64,000 bases of DNA from Actinomycetota bacterium (lineage in GTDB: Bacteria > Actinomycetota > Acidimicrobiia > Acidimicrobiales > Ilumatobacteraceae): NCBI GenBank assembly GCA_016700055.1, contig CP064997.1, forward strand, positions 1,426,001 to 1,490,000, in the 5' to 3' direction. A program made the position numbers and the translations under genes. The notes beneath the pieces are model-generated. The model was not told the DNA's origin, searched no databases, and saw nothing but the letters and a program-made list of their open reading frames with translations. Shown piece by piece: positions 35,845 to 43,423 of the stretch; position 1 is the first letter of the stretch; each line of letters opens with the position of its first letter.

Positions 35845-35937
35845 CGGAGGTGGACGGGAATCGAACCCGCCGGACGAGGGTCGCTCGTCCCAGCCGCTTT
35901 GAAGGCGGTGGAGCCCACCAGGTGCCCGGACACCTCC
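35845..35937 (-). tRNA. selC: tRNA-Sec (anticodon UCA)
   Basis: Read on the minus strand: acceptor 5' strand GGAGGTG pairs with CACCTCC near 35846-35852; anticodon loop CTTCAAA with anticodon TCA flanked by CCGC/GCGG; a long variable arm with a perfect 7-bp stem (GGACGAG/CTCGTCC); T arm with loop TTCGATT and stem GCGGG/CCCGT. The discriminator is G and CCA is not encoded. UCA anticodon, long extra arm and about 93 nt are diagnostic of selenocysteine tRNA. It would be charged by SerRS, whose gene is at 52603-53913. selA, selB and selD are not in the window. Confidence 0.9.
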
Positions 35938-35982
35938 GCCGGCCACCCTAACGGGCCGGGCTACGGTGCGGGAGGGCAACCG

Positions 35983-36936
35983 ATGACCGTCTTCTTCTGC
36001 ACCGACACCATGTGGACGCGCCACGGCGACCGCCTGCTCGCTGCCGCCCCGGGCCTGCGCCCGGTGCTGCTCGCCGGGGACGAAGACGTAGCCGACGCCG
36101 ACCTCAGCCGGATCGAGGTGGCCTACTTCTCCGGCGACGCATGGCCAGCGCGCGCCGGACGGTTCATCGGTGCCTGCCTGCGCGCCCCGAACCTGCGCTG
36201 GCTGCACACCTTCTCCGCAGGAGTCGACAGCCCGGTGTTCGCCCGCTTCCTCGAGGCGGGGGTACGGCTCACCAACTCGTCGGGCTCGGCGGCGCCACCC
36301 ATCGCGCAGACGGCGGTGATGATGATGCTCGCCCTCAGCCGCGACCTGCCCGCGTGGGGCGTCGCCCAGCGCGAGCACCGTTGGGCGCCGCACCGCTTCG
36401 CCGAGCTGGAAGGCACCACCCTCGCCGTCGTCGGCATGGGGCCGATCGGGTGCGAGATCGCACGGCTCGGCATCGCCCTGCGCATGCGGGTGATCGGGTG
36501 CCGGCGCACCCCGTCGGGCGACGAGGTTTGCGAGACCTGGCCCCTCCACCGTCTCGACGATCTGCTCGCGGAGGCCGACTGGATCGTGCTCGCGCTGCCG
36601 CTTGCCGACGGCACGCGCGGCCTGATCGGCGCCGAGCAGTTCGCCCTCATGCGCCCCGGCGCACGGCTGGTGAACGTCGGGCGGGGCGAACTGGTCGACG
36701 AGGAGGCGCTCGTTTCGGCGCTGGTGTCGGGCCAGTTAGGCGGGGCCGGCCTCGACGTGTTTGCCACCGAGCCATTGCCCGCCGACAGCGCGCTGTGGGA
36801 CATGGCGAACGTCATAGTCACCCCGCACAGCTCCGGTGCCAGCGATCTGTCGCTCGAGCGCGCCACGGACATCTTCGTCGACAACCTCGAGCGCTGGCAC
36901 CGGGGCGACGAACTGCGCAACGAGATCTTCGCCTGA
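35983..36936 (+). CDS. D-isomer-specific 2-hydroxyacid dehydrogenase family protein
   Basis: 317-aa NAD(P)-dependent oxidoreductase. The nucleotide-binding GMGPIG lies near residue 153; the catalytic Arg and Glu are in NVGRGELVDEEAL and LDVFATEPLP, and the His in VTPHSSG. It resembles glyoxylate/hydroxypyruvate reductase-type members; substrate unknown. ATG 35983 is chosen because GGGAGGG precedes it and because the longer frame would run through the tRNA gene. Confidence 0.9.
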   Translation: MTVFFCTDTMWTRHGDRLLAAAPGLRPVLLAGDEDVADADLSRIEVAYFSGDAWPARAGRFIGACLRAPNLRWLHTFSAGVDSPVFARFLEAGVRLTNSSGSAAPPIAQTAVMMMLALSRDLPAWGVAQREHRWAPHRFAELEGTTLAVVGMGPIGCEIARLGIALRMRVIGCRRTPSGDEVCETWPLHRLDDLLAEADWIVLALPLADGTRGLIGAEQFALMRPGARLVNVGRGELVDEEALVSALVSGQLGGAGLDVFATEPLPADSALWDMANVIVTPHSSGASDLSLERATDIFVDNLERWHRGDELRNEIFA

Positions 36937-36965
36937 GCCGAGCCGACACTTCTTCCGAGGACCGA

Positions 36966-37847
36966 TCAGCCCAGCTGCTCATCAACGAGAGCTCGCACGG
37001 CACGCGCCGCCCCATCGACTTCGATCAGGACCTCGTCCCATCCCGGCCCGTTCTGCGCAATCCAGACCCCGAAGGCGGCTCGCTCCCATCTCGACCTCGA
37101 GGCAGTGAGCTGCGTCTGACGATCACAGTCGAGATCGGACGACCTCGCCCGGAGCTCGTCGTCCGTAATCGCCGGCGTGTCTGTGTATCGGTCGATTCCG
37201 TCGTGTTGAGTGCGGAACCCGAACCCGCGATCGTTCATGCACGTCGACCACAGCGCCAGCCTGTCCATCCCACCTGCAGACTCGAAGTATCCGTCCGTCG
37301 CCTCGTCCAGCGAATCGAACATCGCCTGCACAGCAGTGAACGCCGCGCTCACCTTCGATTGCACAAGCCCAAACGCCGGCGCGGCGCACCCTTTGGCGTC
37401 ATCATCCTCAGGGCCGTTCAGCGCGAGGTCGAAAGCAGCCGACGAATCTTGCTGGCGGACCTCAGCACTTGCAGCATCTGGACGGTGGTAGCCATATCGC
37501 GCTGCGGCTTGCGCATTGAGTGGATTGATGAGGCGATTGAATATCACCGAGGCCTCGCGAAAGGTCGCGGGCAGATAGTCGAAGCCGCGCTGCTCCATGC
37601 AGCTCGCGACTCGACGCTGGTACTCGTTGTAACGAAGGGCGTCCAGCTCGTAGACCGCTGAAGCGCCGAGCTGCTCGCGCCATTCTCGTCCAACAGGAAA
37701 CGCCGAAGGCGTATCGACCACCGACGCGACGGCTGAATCAAATGATGCGCCCACCAGGTCGCGATTCGACGCGGAGGATGCCTGGTCCTTGTCGGAGCAA
37801 CCGACGAGACACAGGCAGGCAACAACCGCCAGCACGCGAACTAGCAC
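36966..37847 (-). CDS. putative lipoprotein of unknown function
   Basis: 293 aa with a signal peptide and lipobox LVGC at about residue 17, then a mostly helical, acidic soluble domain. Four Cys after the lipobox (SCMEQRGF, GCAAPAF, TCMNDRGF, DCDRQ) include two in similar contexts (CMxxRGF), hinting at an internal repeat held by disulfides. No domain recognised. The GTG start overlaps the end of the upstream secreted-protein gene by seven bases. Confidence 0.75.
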   Translation of the reverse strand: MLVRVLAVVACLCLVGCSDKDQASSASNRDLVGASFDSAVASVVDTPSAFPVGREWREQLGASAVYELDALRYNEYQRRVASCMEQRGFDYLPATFREASVIFNRLINPLNAQAAARYGYHRPDAASAEVRQQDSSAAFDLALNGPEDDDAKGCAAPAFGLVQSKVSAAFTAVQAMFDSLDEATDGYFESAGGMDRLALWSTCMNDRGFGFRTQHDGIDRYTDTPAITDDELRARSSDLDCDRQTQLTASRSRWERAAFGVWIAQNGPGWDEVLIEVDGAARAVRALVDEQLG

Positions 37848-38239
37848 GTCGAAGCAGTCGTCGTGGTGTGAGACTCGGCCGTCTTCTCGATCAAGACCCA
37901 GGTGGCGCCGGCGTATGGCACCGACCCCGCACTTGGGCCAGTTCGACCTGTGTTCTCGAAGAAGCAGATCAGGGTGTAAACAGAATCGCGGTTGCGACCG
38001 TATCCAACGTCGTTGCCCACTGTGTGCCCGTTACTGAACGAGTACGAGTTGTGGTTGTTCACACTCCCGGTCCAGCCGTAGGTGGTGGACCCGCTGTGCC
38101 AGTCCGACACGCAGGCATCGCCGGAAAGGCAGCTGTTCTGCCCTGCAGCAGAAGCGGACGACGACGTCACCCCAATACCAAGGCTCGTCGTAACGAGCGC
38201 GACTGCGAGTACCCGATTCATCGTCTTCATCTTCGTCAC
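37841..38239 (-). CDS. small secreted protein, possibly peptidase inhibitor I36-like
   Basis: 132 aa: basic start, hydrophobic signal segment ending SSSASAAG, then a ~95-residue exported domain with Cys in CLSGDACVSDW and in TLICFFENTG and a final Cys at the C-terminus. The Asn/Gly/Ser/Tyr-rich strands (NNHNSYSFSNG, GYGRNRDSVY) look like the beta-gamma-crystallin-type I36 inhibitor fold, though only weakly. AAAGGAGG five bases before GTG 38239 fixes the start. Confidence 0.6.
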   Translation of the reverse strand: MTKMKTMNRVLAVALVTTSLGIGVTSSSASAAGQNSCLSGDACVSDWHSGSTTYGWTGSVNNHNSYSFSNGHTVGNDVGYGRNRDSVYTLICFFENTGRTGPSAGSVPYAGATWVLIEKTAESHTTTTASTC

Positions 38240-38410
38240 GAGTCCTCCTTTGGTGTCGGTCTGTGTGGACCTTCACTAGTAAGTGTCGCCAACGGCAGGA
38301 GTGTTCCCCGCCGCGATGTTGATCGAGGCGCTCCGCCAACCTCGTTCAAGGCAGCGACGAATTCGAGTCGCTCCGAGCCGACGCGTCGGCGCCCACTCTC
38401 GCCGGCCACG

Positions 38411-38439
38411 TTGTCCGTGCCACACCCCCGCGCTAGCTT
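38411..38439 (+). promoter_or_regulatory. candidate sigma-70 promoter of the Tad pilus operon
   Basis: TTGTCC (38411-38416), 17-base spacer, TAGCTT (38434-38439), about 60 bases before the first tad start. Good hexamers and spacing, but not tested against background in a GC-rich sequence. Confidence 0.35.
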
Positions 38440-38501
38440 CGTCATCGCTTCCCCCACGTGAATCCCGGCCCGCCCCGCGGGCCTGTCGATCCGGGGGAAT
38501 C

Positions 38502-39173
38502 GTGCTCATCTGCTGTTGGTCGCTGAAGGGCGGCAGCGGTGTCACTGTCATCGCCGCCGCCCTCGCCATCGCCGCTTCGGCCCAGGAAGACGCCCTGGCC
38601 GTCGACCTGGGCGGCGACCTGCCCACCGTGCTCGGCATCCCCGAGCCCGCCGGCGCGGGGGTGCTCGACTGGCTCGCCGCTTCGAGCGATGTCGGCGCCG
38701 ATGCACTCCATCGCATCGAGGCCGCCGCCTCATCCACGCTCGGGCTCATCCCCTGTGGAAGGGGCCAGCCCCGTGCCGACCGCTGGGGTGAGCTGGTCGA
38801 CGCTCTCGACGACGACGGTCGCAACGTCGTCGTAGATGCAGGCACCTGGCCGGTCAGCCCCGAGCTGCTCGGGGGTTGCGACGCATCCTTGCTAGTCGTG
38901 CGGACCTGCTACCTCGCGCTGCGCCGCGCCGCCTCGCTTCCCGTGCGACCGAGTGGGATCGTCCTCGTCTCCGAACAGGGCCGCGCGCTTGGGCGCATCG
39001 ACGCCGAGCACATCGTCGGCGCCCCAGTCGTGGCCGAGGTGCCCGTCGTTGGGGCCGTCGGCCGCGCCGTCGACTCCGGGCTGTTCAACACCCGCATGCC
39101 GTCGGTGCTCGCGATGGACCACCTGTTCGCCCGGCTCAGCTTCTCGTCACCGCGGCCGTGGTGGTTTCGATGA
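38502..39173 (+). CDS. CpaE/MinD-like P-loop ATPase of the Tad locus
   Basis: 223-aa ATPase. The deviant Walker A KGGSGVTV is at residues 9-16 and LAVDLGGDLP follows. In Caulobacter CpaE, a relative, localises the Tad machine; in actinobacterial Tad loci this position holds an SSD-like MinD homologue. Without a receiver domain. GTG 38502 has GGGGGA upstream; first of six genes joined by overlaps. The Gly of Walker A is followed by Val instead of Lys, so ATP hydrolysis may be impaired. Confidence 0.8.
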   Translation: MLICCWSLKGGSGVTVIAAALAIAASAQEDALAVDLGGDLPTVLGIPEPAGAGVLDWLAASSDVGADALHRIEAAASSTLGLIPCGRGQPRADRWGELVDALDDDGRNVVVDAGTWPVSPELLGGCDASLLVVRTCYLALRRAASLPVRPSGIVLVSEQGRALGRIDAEHIVGAPVVAEVPVVGAVGRAVDSGLFNTRMPSVLAMDHLFARLSFSSPRPWWFR

Positions 39174-40159
39174 GCGGCCGATCACTCGTCCCCGAGCACG
39201 AGCTCGCCCCGCTCGACGTGTGGTTGCACGATCCCGATGTCACCGAGGTGCTCGTCAACGGCGAGCACGAGGTGTGGGTCGAGCGCAACGGGCGCCTCGA
39301 GCGCGCGGCCACGCTGCCCGACGGCCGTCTCGACGTTCTGCTCGAACGCATCCTGGCCCCCACCGGCAGGCGGCTCGACCGCCTCTGCCCGGTGGTCGAC
39401 GCCAGGCTCGCCGACGGCTCACGGGTCTGCGCGGCGATCCCTCCGGTCGCCGTCGACGGGCGCTGTCTGGCCATCCGCCGGTTCACCACCGCCACCCTCG
39501 GGCTCGAGGCGTTCGCGCCGCCACAGGTGTGTGAGCTGCTGGTGCGCCTCGTCGAGTCACGTTGCAACGTGCTCGTCGCCGGCGCCACCTCGTCGGGCAA
39601 GACCACCCTGCTCAACGCGCTCGCCGGCCACCTGCCCGACCACGAGCGGATCATCACGCTCGAAGACACCGCCGAGCTGGCGCTGCACACCAGCCATGTG
39701 CTGCGCCTCGAGAGCCGCGACGCCACCGCCGACGGTCTCGCGGCCATCGACGTCGGTGCGCTGCTGCGCGCCGCGTTGCGTCTACGCCCGGATCGGCTCG
39801 TGCTCGGCGAGATTCGCGGCGACGAGGCGTTCACCCTCGTGCAGGCGATGAGCACCGGTCACGACGGCTCGATGGCCACCCTTCACGCGTCGAGCACCGT
39901 CGATGCGCTGCGCCGGGTCGAGGTGTTGTCACTGCTCGCCGCGCCCGCGTGGCCGCTGTCCGCGATTCGTGAACAGGTGCACGCCGCGGTCGACCACGTC
40001 GTGCTCGTCGGGCGCGGTGCCGACGGGCGCCGCCAGGTGGTCGAGGTGGCCGAGGTCGTCGCCGACGACGCGACGCTCACTGCCGCTGGTGGCGAGCGCC
40101 TGCGCCTGCTGGCCCGTGCGGACGACATCGTCGACACACCGCGGCGGTCTCGGCGATGA
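39170..40159 (+). CDS. tadA: Tad pilus assembly ATPase, TadA/CpaF type
   Basis: 329-aa secretion ATPase that powers pilin polymerisation. VTEVLVNGEHEVWVERNG near the N-terminus is the CpaF hallmark; Walker A GATSSGKTTL, the Asp box ITLEDTAEL, Walker B LVLGEIRGDEA and the His box TGHDGSMATLHAS are all intact. ATGA overlaps on both sides. Confidence 0.93.
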   Translation: MSGRSLVPEHELAPLDVWLHDPDVTEVLVNGEHEVWVERNGRLERAATLPDGRLDVLLERILAPTGRRLDRLCPVVDARLADGSRVCAAIPPVAVDGRCLAIRRFTTATLGLEAFAPPQVCELLVRLVESRCNVLVAGATSSGKTTLLNALAGHLPDHERIITLEDTAELALHTSHVLRLESRDATADGLAAIDVGALLRAALRLRPDRLVLGEIRGDEAFTLVQAMSTGHDGSMATLHASSTVDALRRVEVLSLLAAPAWPLSAIREQVHAAVDHVVLVGRGADGRRQVVEVAEVVADDATLTAAGGERLRLLARADDIVDTPRRSRR

Positions 40160-40782
40160 ACCCCGCGGCGATGCCCGTCGGTGGTGCCGGCACGGGCGTT
40201 CTGGCGCTCGCCGCCATCCACTCCACCGCACGCGCCCTCAACTCACGCAGCACCCGCCGCCGCCTACGCACCGACGTCGCGCCCGGCCACGACGAAGCCG
40301 AGCCTGCGCGCGGTGCCGCTGCCGGGTGGCGACGTCGTGGGCGCCGACTCGATCAGACCATCGTGCTCGCCGACCAACTCGGCGCCGTCGCGCGTGAGGT
40401 GCGCACCGGCAGCTCCTTGACACGCGCGATCGCCGCCACCGACGACACAGACCCCGATTGGGCACTGGCCCGAGCCGTGCTCGCCACGCTCGCCGAGAAC
40501 GGCGGGCCCGCGGCCGAGCCACTCGACCGTGTGGCATCCACGTTGCGCGAGCGTGCCGCGCTTCGGGAGGAGCGCAAGGTGCAGGCCGCGGCGGCGGTGC
40601 TGTCGGCCCGGATGCTCACCTGGCTGCCCGTGCTGGTCGCGACCTGGTCGGTCCTCACCAGTGCCGACGTCCGCCAAGTGCTGTTGCGTACACCGTTCGG
40701 CTGGACGTGCCTGGTCGTCGGGACCTTGCTCAACCTCGCCGGACGGCGCTGGACGCGTCGCATCGTGGAGCAGGCGCGATGA
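40156..40782 (+). CDS. tadB: type II secretion F-family protein, TadB-like
   Basis: 208-aa platform protein. A T2SF-type domain (residues ~70-150, LGAVAREVRTGSSLTRAIA ... ERKVQAAAAVLSARML) precedes two C-terminal membrane segments; only one weak N-terminal segment is present, so it is shorter than typical TadB (about 300 aa). It should pair with the next gene product in the inner membrane. Confidence 0.82.
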   Translation: MNPAAMPVGGAGTGVLALAAIHSTARALNSRSTRRRLRTDVAPGHDEAEPARGAAAGWRRRGRRLDQTIVLADQLGAVAREVRTGSSLTRAIAATDDTDPDWALARAVLATLAENGGPAAEPLDRVASTLRERAALREERKVQAAAAVLSARMLTWLPVLVATWSVLTSADVRQVLLRTPFGWTCLVVGTLLNLAGRRWTRRIVEQAR

Positions 40783-41261
40783 CAAGACGCCGGCAACGTC
40801 TCGAGCGCCGGCGGTCCGCCGAGGTGCCCGATGCGATGGAGCTGCTCGTGGCCCTCATCCGCGCCGGTCTCACCCCGGTGCTCGCCGTGCGTTGCGCCGC
40901 CCGCCACGCCCCCGGTCATGCGGGTGTGGCCTTCGCCGCGGTCGTCGACCGGCTCGACACCGGCGACCGCCTGGCAGACGCGCTCGACGCCCTCCCTCAC
41001 CATCTCGGCCCGGCCGCCACGCCGATGGCCGAGGCTCTCGCCACCGCCGAGCGCTATGGCCTGCCTCTTGCACCGCTGCTCGACCAGCTCGCTGCCGATG
41101 CCAGGGCGGCACGGCGCCGCGATGCCGACCAGCGCGCGCGAGAGCTGCCCGTGCGGCTAGGGCTGCCACTCGTCGTCTGCACCCTGCCCTCGTTCGTGCT
41201 GCTCGCCATCGTCCCGGTCCTGGCCGGGGCCCTCTCGTCGTTGTCGGCCACGTCACCTTGA
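40779..41261 (+). CDS. tadC: type II secretion F-family protein, TadC-like
   Basis: 160-aa partner of TadB. Short basic N-terminus, T2SF domain (MELLVALIRAGLTPVLAVR ... ERYGLPLAPLLDQLA) and one C-terminal membrane helix (LPLVVCTLPSFVLLAIVPVLAG). It is a reduced version of the usual ~290-aa TadC, as is common in actinobacterial loci. ATGA overlap with tadB. Confidence 0.8.
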   Translation: MTRRRQRLERRRSAEVPDAMELLVALIRAGLTPVLAVRCAARHAPGHAGVAFAAVVDRLDTGDRLADALDALPHHLGPAATPMAEALATAERYGLPLAPLLDQLAADARAARRRDADQRARELPVRLGLPLVVCTLPSFVLLAIVPVLAGALSSLSATSP

Positions 41262-41309
41262 CCCCGCGCGACCACCTGCTGACAACTCCCGGAAGGACCC
41301 CACATCCAA

Positions 41310-41564
41310 ATGCACGAGACCGAACTGCGGCCGGACCCGGCCGCGCCCCCCGAATCCGGCTGCGTTCGCGACGCACCCGACTCCGCCCTCGTCGCGTCCA
41401 CACGAGACCGAGGTCAGGCCACCACCGAGTACGCGCTGGTGATGCTCGCCGCGGCGCTCGTCGCCCTGCTCGTGGTTGCGTGGGCGACGAGCGGCGGCGG
41501 ATCGGGCAAGATCGGCCAGCTGTTCGACGGCGTCATCGACGGCATCTTGTCGCGCGTGCCATGA
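41310..41564 (+). CDS. Flp-type pilin-like protein (DUF4244)
   Basis: 84 aa with a long 35-residue hydrophilic leader, the class III prepilin processing site DRG/QATTEYAL (Glu at position +5) and one hydrophobic helix (ALVMLAAALVALLVVAWA). This is the DUF4244 form of the major pilin found in actinobacterial Tad loci. It would need a TadV-type prepilin peptidase, which is not encoded in the window. Confidence 0.83.
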   Translation: MHETELRPDPAAPPESGCVRDAPDSALVASTRDRGQATTEYALVMLAAALVALLVVAWATSGGGSGKIGQLFDGVIDGILSRVP

Positions 41565-41959
41565 GCACCTCCGCCGCGCCGGCCGGGCGACGCCCCGACG
41601 GCGGGCAGGCGACCGTCGAGGTGGCGCTGGTGCTGCCGCTGCTCGTCATGGTGACCCTCGGCGTCGTGCAGGTCGCGGTCGTCGCCGCCCAGCAACTCGG
41701 CATCTTGCATGCTGCCCGCGAGGCCGCGCGGGCAGCAGCAGTCGACGCCGACGCGCCAGGCGCGGCGAGAGCCGCGGCCACACGCGCCACCGAGATCGCA
41801 CCGCTCGCGGTGTCGACGGCGGTGCACGACGGCTTGGTCACCGTCACCGTCACCTACGACGCCCCGACCGACGTACCGCTCATCGGGCCCTTGCTGCCGA
41901 CGGTGACGCTGCGCGCCGCGGTCACGATGGCCCGCGACCCTCCACCGGGGGGCGGGTAG
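41561..41959 (+). CDS. tadE: TadE-like pseudopilin
   Basis: 132 aa. After a short leader comes GGQATVEVALVLPLLVMVTLG, the TadE-type pilin signature with Glu at +5 and a hydrophobic helix, then a ~90-residue outer domain rich in Ala, Thr and Val. ATGA overlap with the pilin gene. No TadF/TadG follows. Confidence 0.85.
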   Translation: MSTSAAPAGRRPDGGQATVEVALVLPLLVMVTLGVVQVAVVAAQQLGILHAAREAARAAAVDADAPGAARAAATRATEIAPLAVSTAVHDGLVTVTVTYDAPTDVPLIGPLLPTVTLRAAVTMARDPPPGGG

Positions 41960-41969
41960 CGTCCGCTGC

Positions 41970-42338
41970 GTGGAGCTGAGCCTGCGCCGACACACCGTCG
42001 GCGTCGTCGAGGTGCTGGCGCTCTCCGGCGAGATCGACCTCGCCACCTTGCCACGCCTGCGCGACTCGCTGGCGAGGCTCGTCGACGACGCGCCGGGGAC
42101 CACGGTGGCGGTCGACCTCGACGGCGTGACCGTGCTCGACGACACCGGCCTCGGCATAGTGCTCGGCGCCGCCGGCCACGCGCGCCGCAGGGGAGGCGAC
42201 CTCGTGGCCGTTTGCTCAGAGGGGCCGCTACGTGAGCGGCTCATGCTGACCGGCGCCGATCGTGCGGTGCGCGTCGGCGCGAACCTGCACGAGGTTGCCT
42301 CCGGTAGCGCCCCGCAGGGTCACGATCGACCGGTGTGA
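41970..42338 (+). CDS. STAS domain protein (anti-sigma factor antagonist-like)
   Basis: 122-aa single STAS domain of the SpoIIAA/RsbV type. The phosphorylation loop reads VTVLDDTGLGIVLGA: Thr takes the place of the usual Ser, which can still be phosphorylated by some RsbW-type kinases. A cognate anti-sigma kinase is not seen nearby. GTG start 11 bases after tadE. The 3' end overlaps dut convergently by 19 bases. Confidence 0.83.
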   Translation: MELSLRRHTVGVVEVLALSGEIDLATLPRLRDSLARLVDDAPGTTVAVDLDGVTVLDDTGLGIVLGAAGHARRRGGDLVAVCSEGPLRERLMLTGADRAVRVGANLHEVASGSAPQGHDRPV

Positions 42339-42766
42339 CCGAACCCGCCGCCGCGGTTCTCACCGGCGAGGTCGTCCACCACGCACCACCCGACCTCGTC
42401 GACGGCGAGCACCACGAGCTGGGCGACGCGGTCGCCGCGATGCACCTCGTAGGGATGGTCGGGATCGGTGTTCAACAGCACCACCTTGATCTCACCCCGG
42501 TACGCCGAGTCGATCAGCCCGGGAGCGTTCACGACCGTGACGCCATGCTCCAGCGCGAGCCCGCTGCGCGGCAGCACCAGGCCGGCGTGACCCGGAGGGA
42601 TCGCCACCGCGATGCCCGTCGGCACGAGCGCTCGCCCACCACCGGCGCCCAGCACCGCGCCGTGGCGTGCACGCAGGTCGAGCCCTGCGTCGCCGGGATG
42701 CGCGTACGCGGGCAGCGCCAGGCCGTCGTCCAGCTGCACGATGGGCACTTCCAGCACGGCGGGCAC
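42320..42766 (-). CDS. dut: deoxyuridine 5'-triphosphate nucleotidohydrolase (dUTPase)
   Basis: 148-aa trimeric dUTPase, hydrolysing dUTP to dUMP to keep uracil out of DNA. All five motifs are visible: HPGDAGLDLRA, PRSGLAL, GLIDSAYRGEI, RVAQLVV and the C-terminal RGGGFGHTGR that closes over the active site. Start uncertain among GTG 42766, 42757 and 42748. Divergent from orn. Confidence 0.94.
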   Translation of the reverse strand: MPAVLEVPIVQLDDGLALPAYAHPGDAGLDLRARHGAVLGAGGGRALVPTGIAVAIPPGHAGLVLPRSGLALEHGVTVVNAPGLIDSAYRGEIKVVLLNTDPDHPYEVHRGDRVAQLVVLAVDEVGWCVVDDLAGENRGGGFGHTGRS

Positions 42767-42844
42767 GCTAGCCAACGCGGCCTCGGCGCGGCCCGAACCC
42801 GCCCCCGCCTCGACCCGAGCGGAGCCGCAGTTAGTCTCGCCAGC

Positions 42845-43423
42845 GTGCTCGTGTGGATGGATCTGGAGATGACCGGCCTCGATCCCGGCAAGGATGTCAT
42901 CGTCGAGATCGCGACCCTGGTCACCGACGACGAGCTGGAGATCATCGCCGAGGGCCCTGACCTGGTCGTTCACCAGCCCGACGACGTGCTGGCGGTGATG
43001 GACCCCTTCGTCGTCGACATGCACACCCGCTCGGGTCTGCTCGACGCGATCAAGGCGTCGACGGTCTCGCTCGAGGCCGCGGGTCTCTTGACCCTCGACT
43101 TCTTGAAGCAGCACGTGCCCGAGCCGGGCAAGGTGCCGCTCTGTGGCAACTCGATCGGCACGGACCGCCGCTTCCTCGCCGCGTACCTCCCCGAGATCGA
43201 GGCCTGGCTGCACTACCGCAGCGTCGACGTGTCGAGCGTGAAGGAGCTCGTCCGGCGCTGGTACCCGGCGCTCAACGGCTCCCGCCCGACGAAGCAGAAC
43301 GCGCATCGCGCCCTCGACGACATCCGCGAGAGCATCCGTGAGCTGCGCTTCTACCGCGAGCAGGTGTTCGTCCCCGCAGCGCAGGCCGAGCAGGCGCCTA
43401 CCCCGCCTCCGCCTGTCGGGTGA
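42845..43423 (+). CDS. orn: oligoribonuclease
   Basis: 192-aa 3'-5' exonuclease that degrades 2-5 nt RNA and pGpG. DEDDh residues can be placed: Asp and Glu in WMDLEMTGLD, Asp in NSIGTDRRF, His and Asp in NAHRALDDI. C-terminal tail is Ala/Pro-rich. GTG 42845 gives the standard VLVWMDLEMTG start. The stop overlaps the next start as GTGA. Confidence 0.95.
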   Translation: MLVWMDLEMTGLDPGKDVIVEIATLVTDDELEIIAEGPDLVVHQPDDVLAVMDPFVVDMHTRSGLLDAIKASTVSLEAAGLLTLDFLKQHVPEPGKVPLCGNSIGTDRRFLAAYLPEIEAWLHYRSVDVSSVKELVRRWYPALNGSRPTKQNAHRALDDIRESIRELRFYREQVFVPAAQAEQAPTPPPPVG

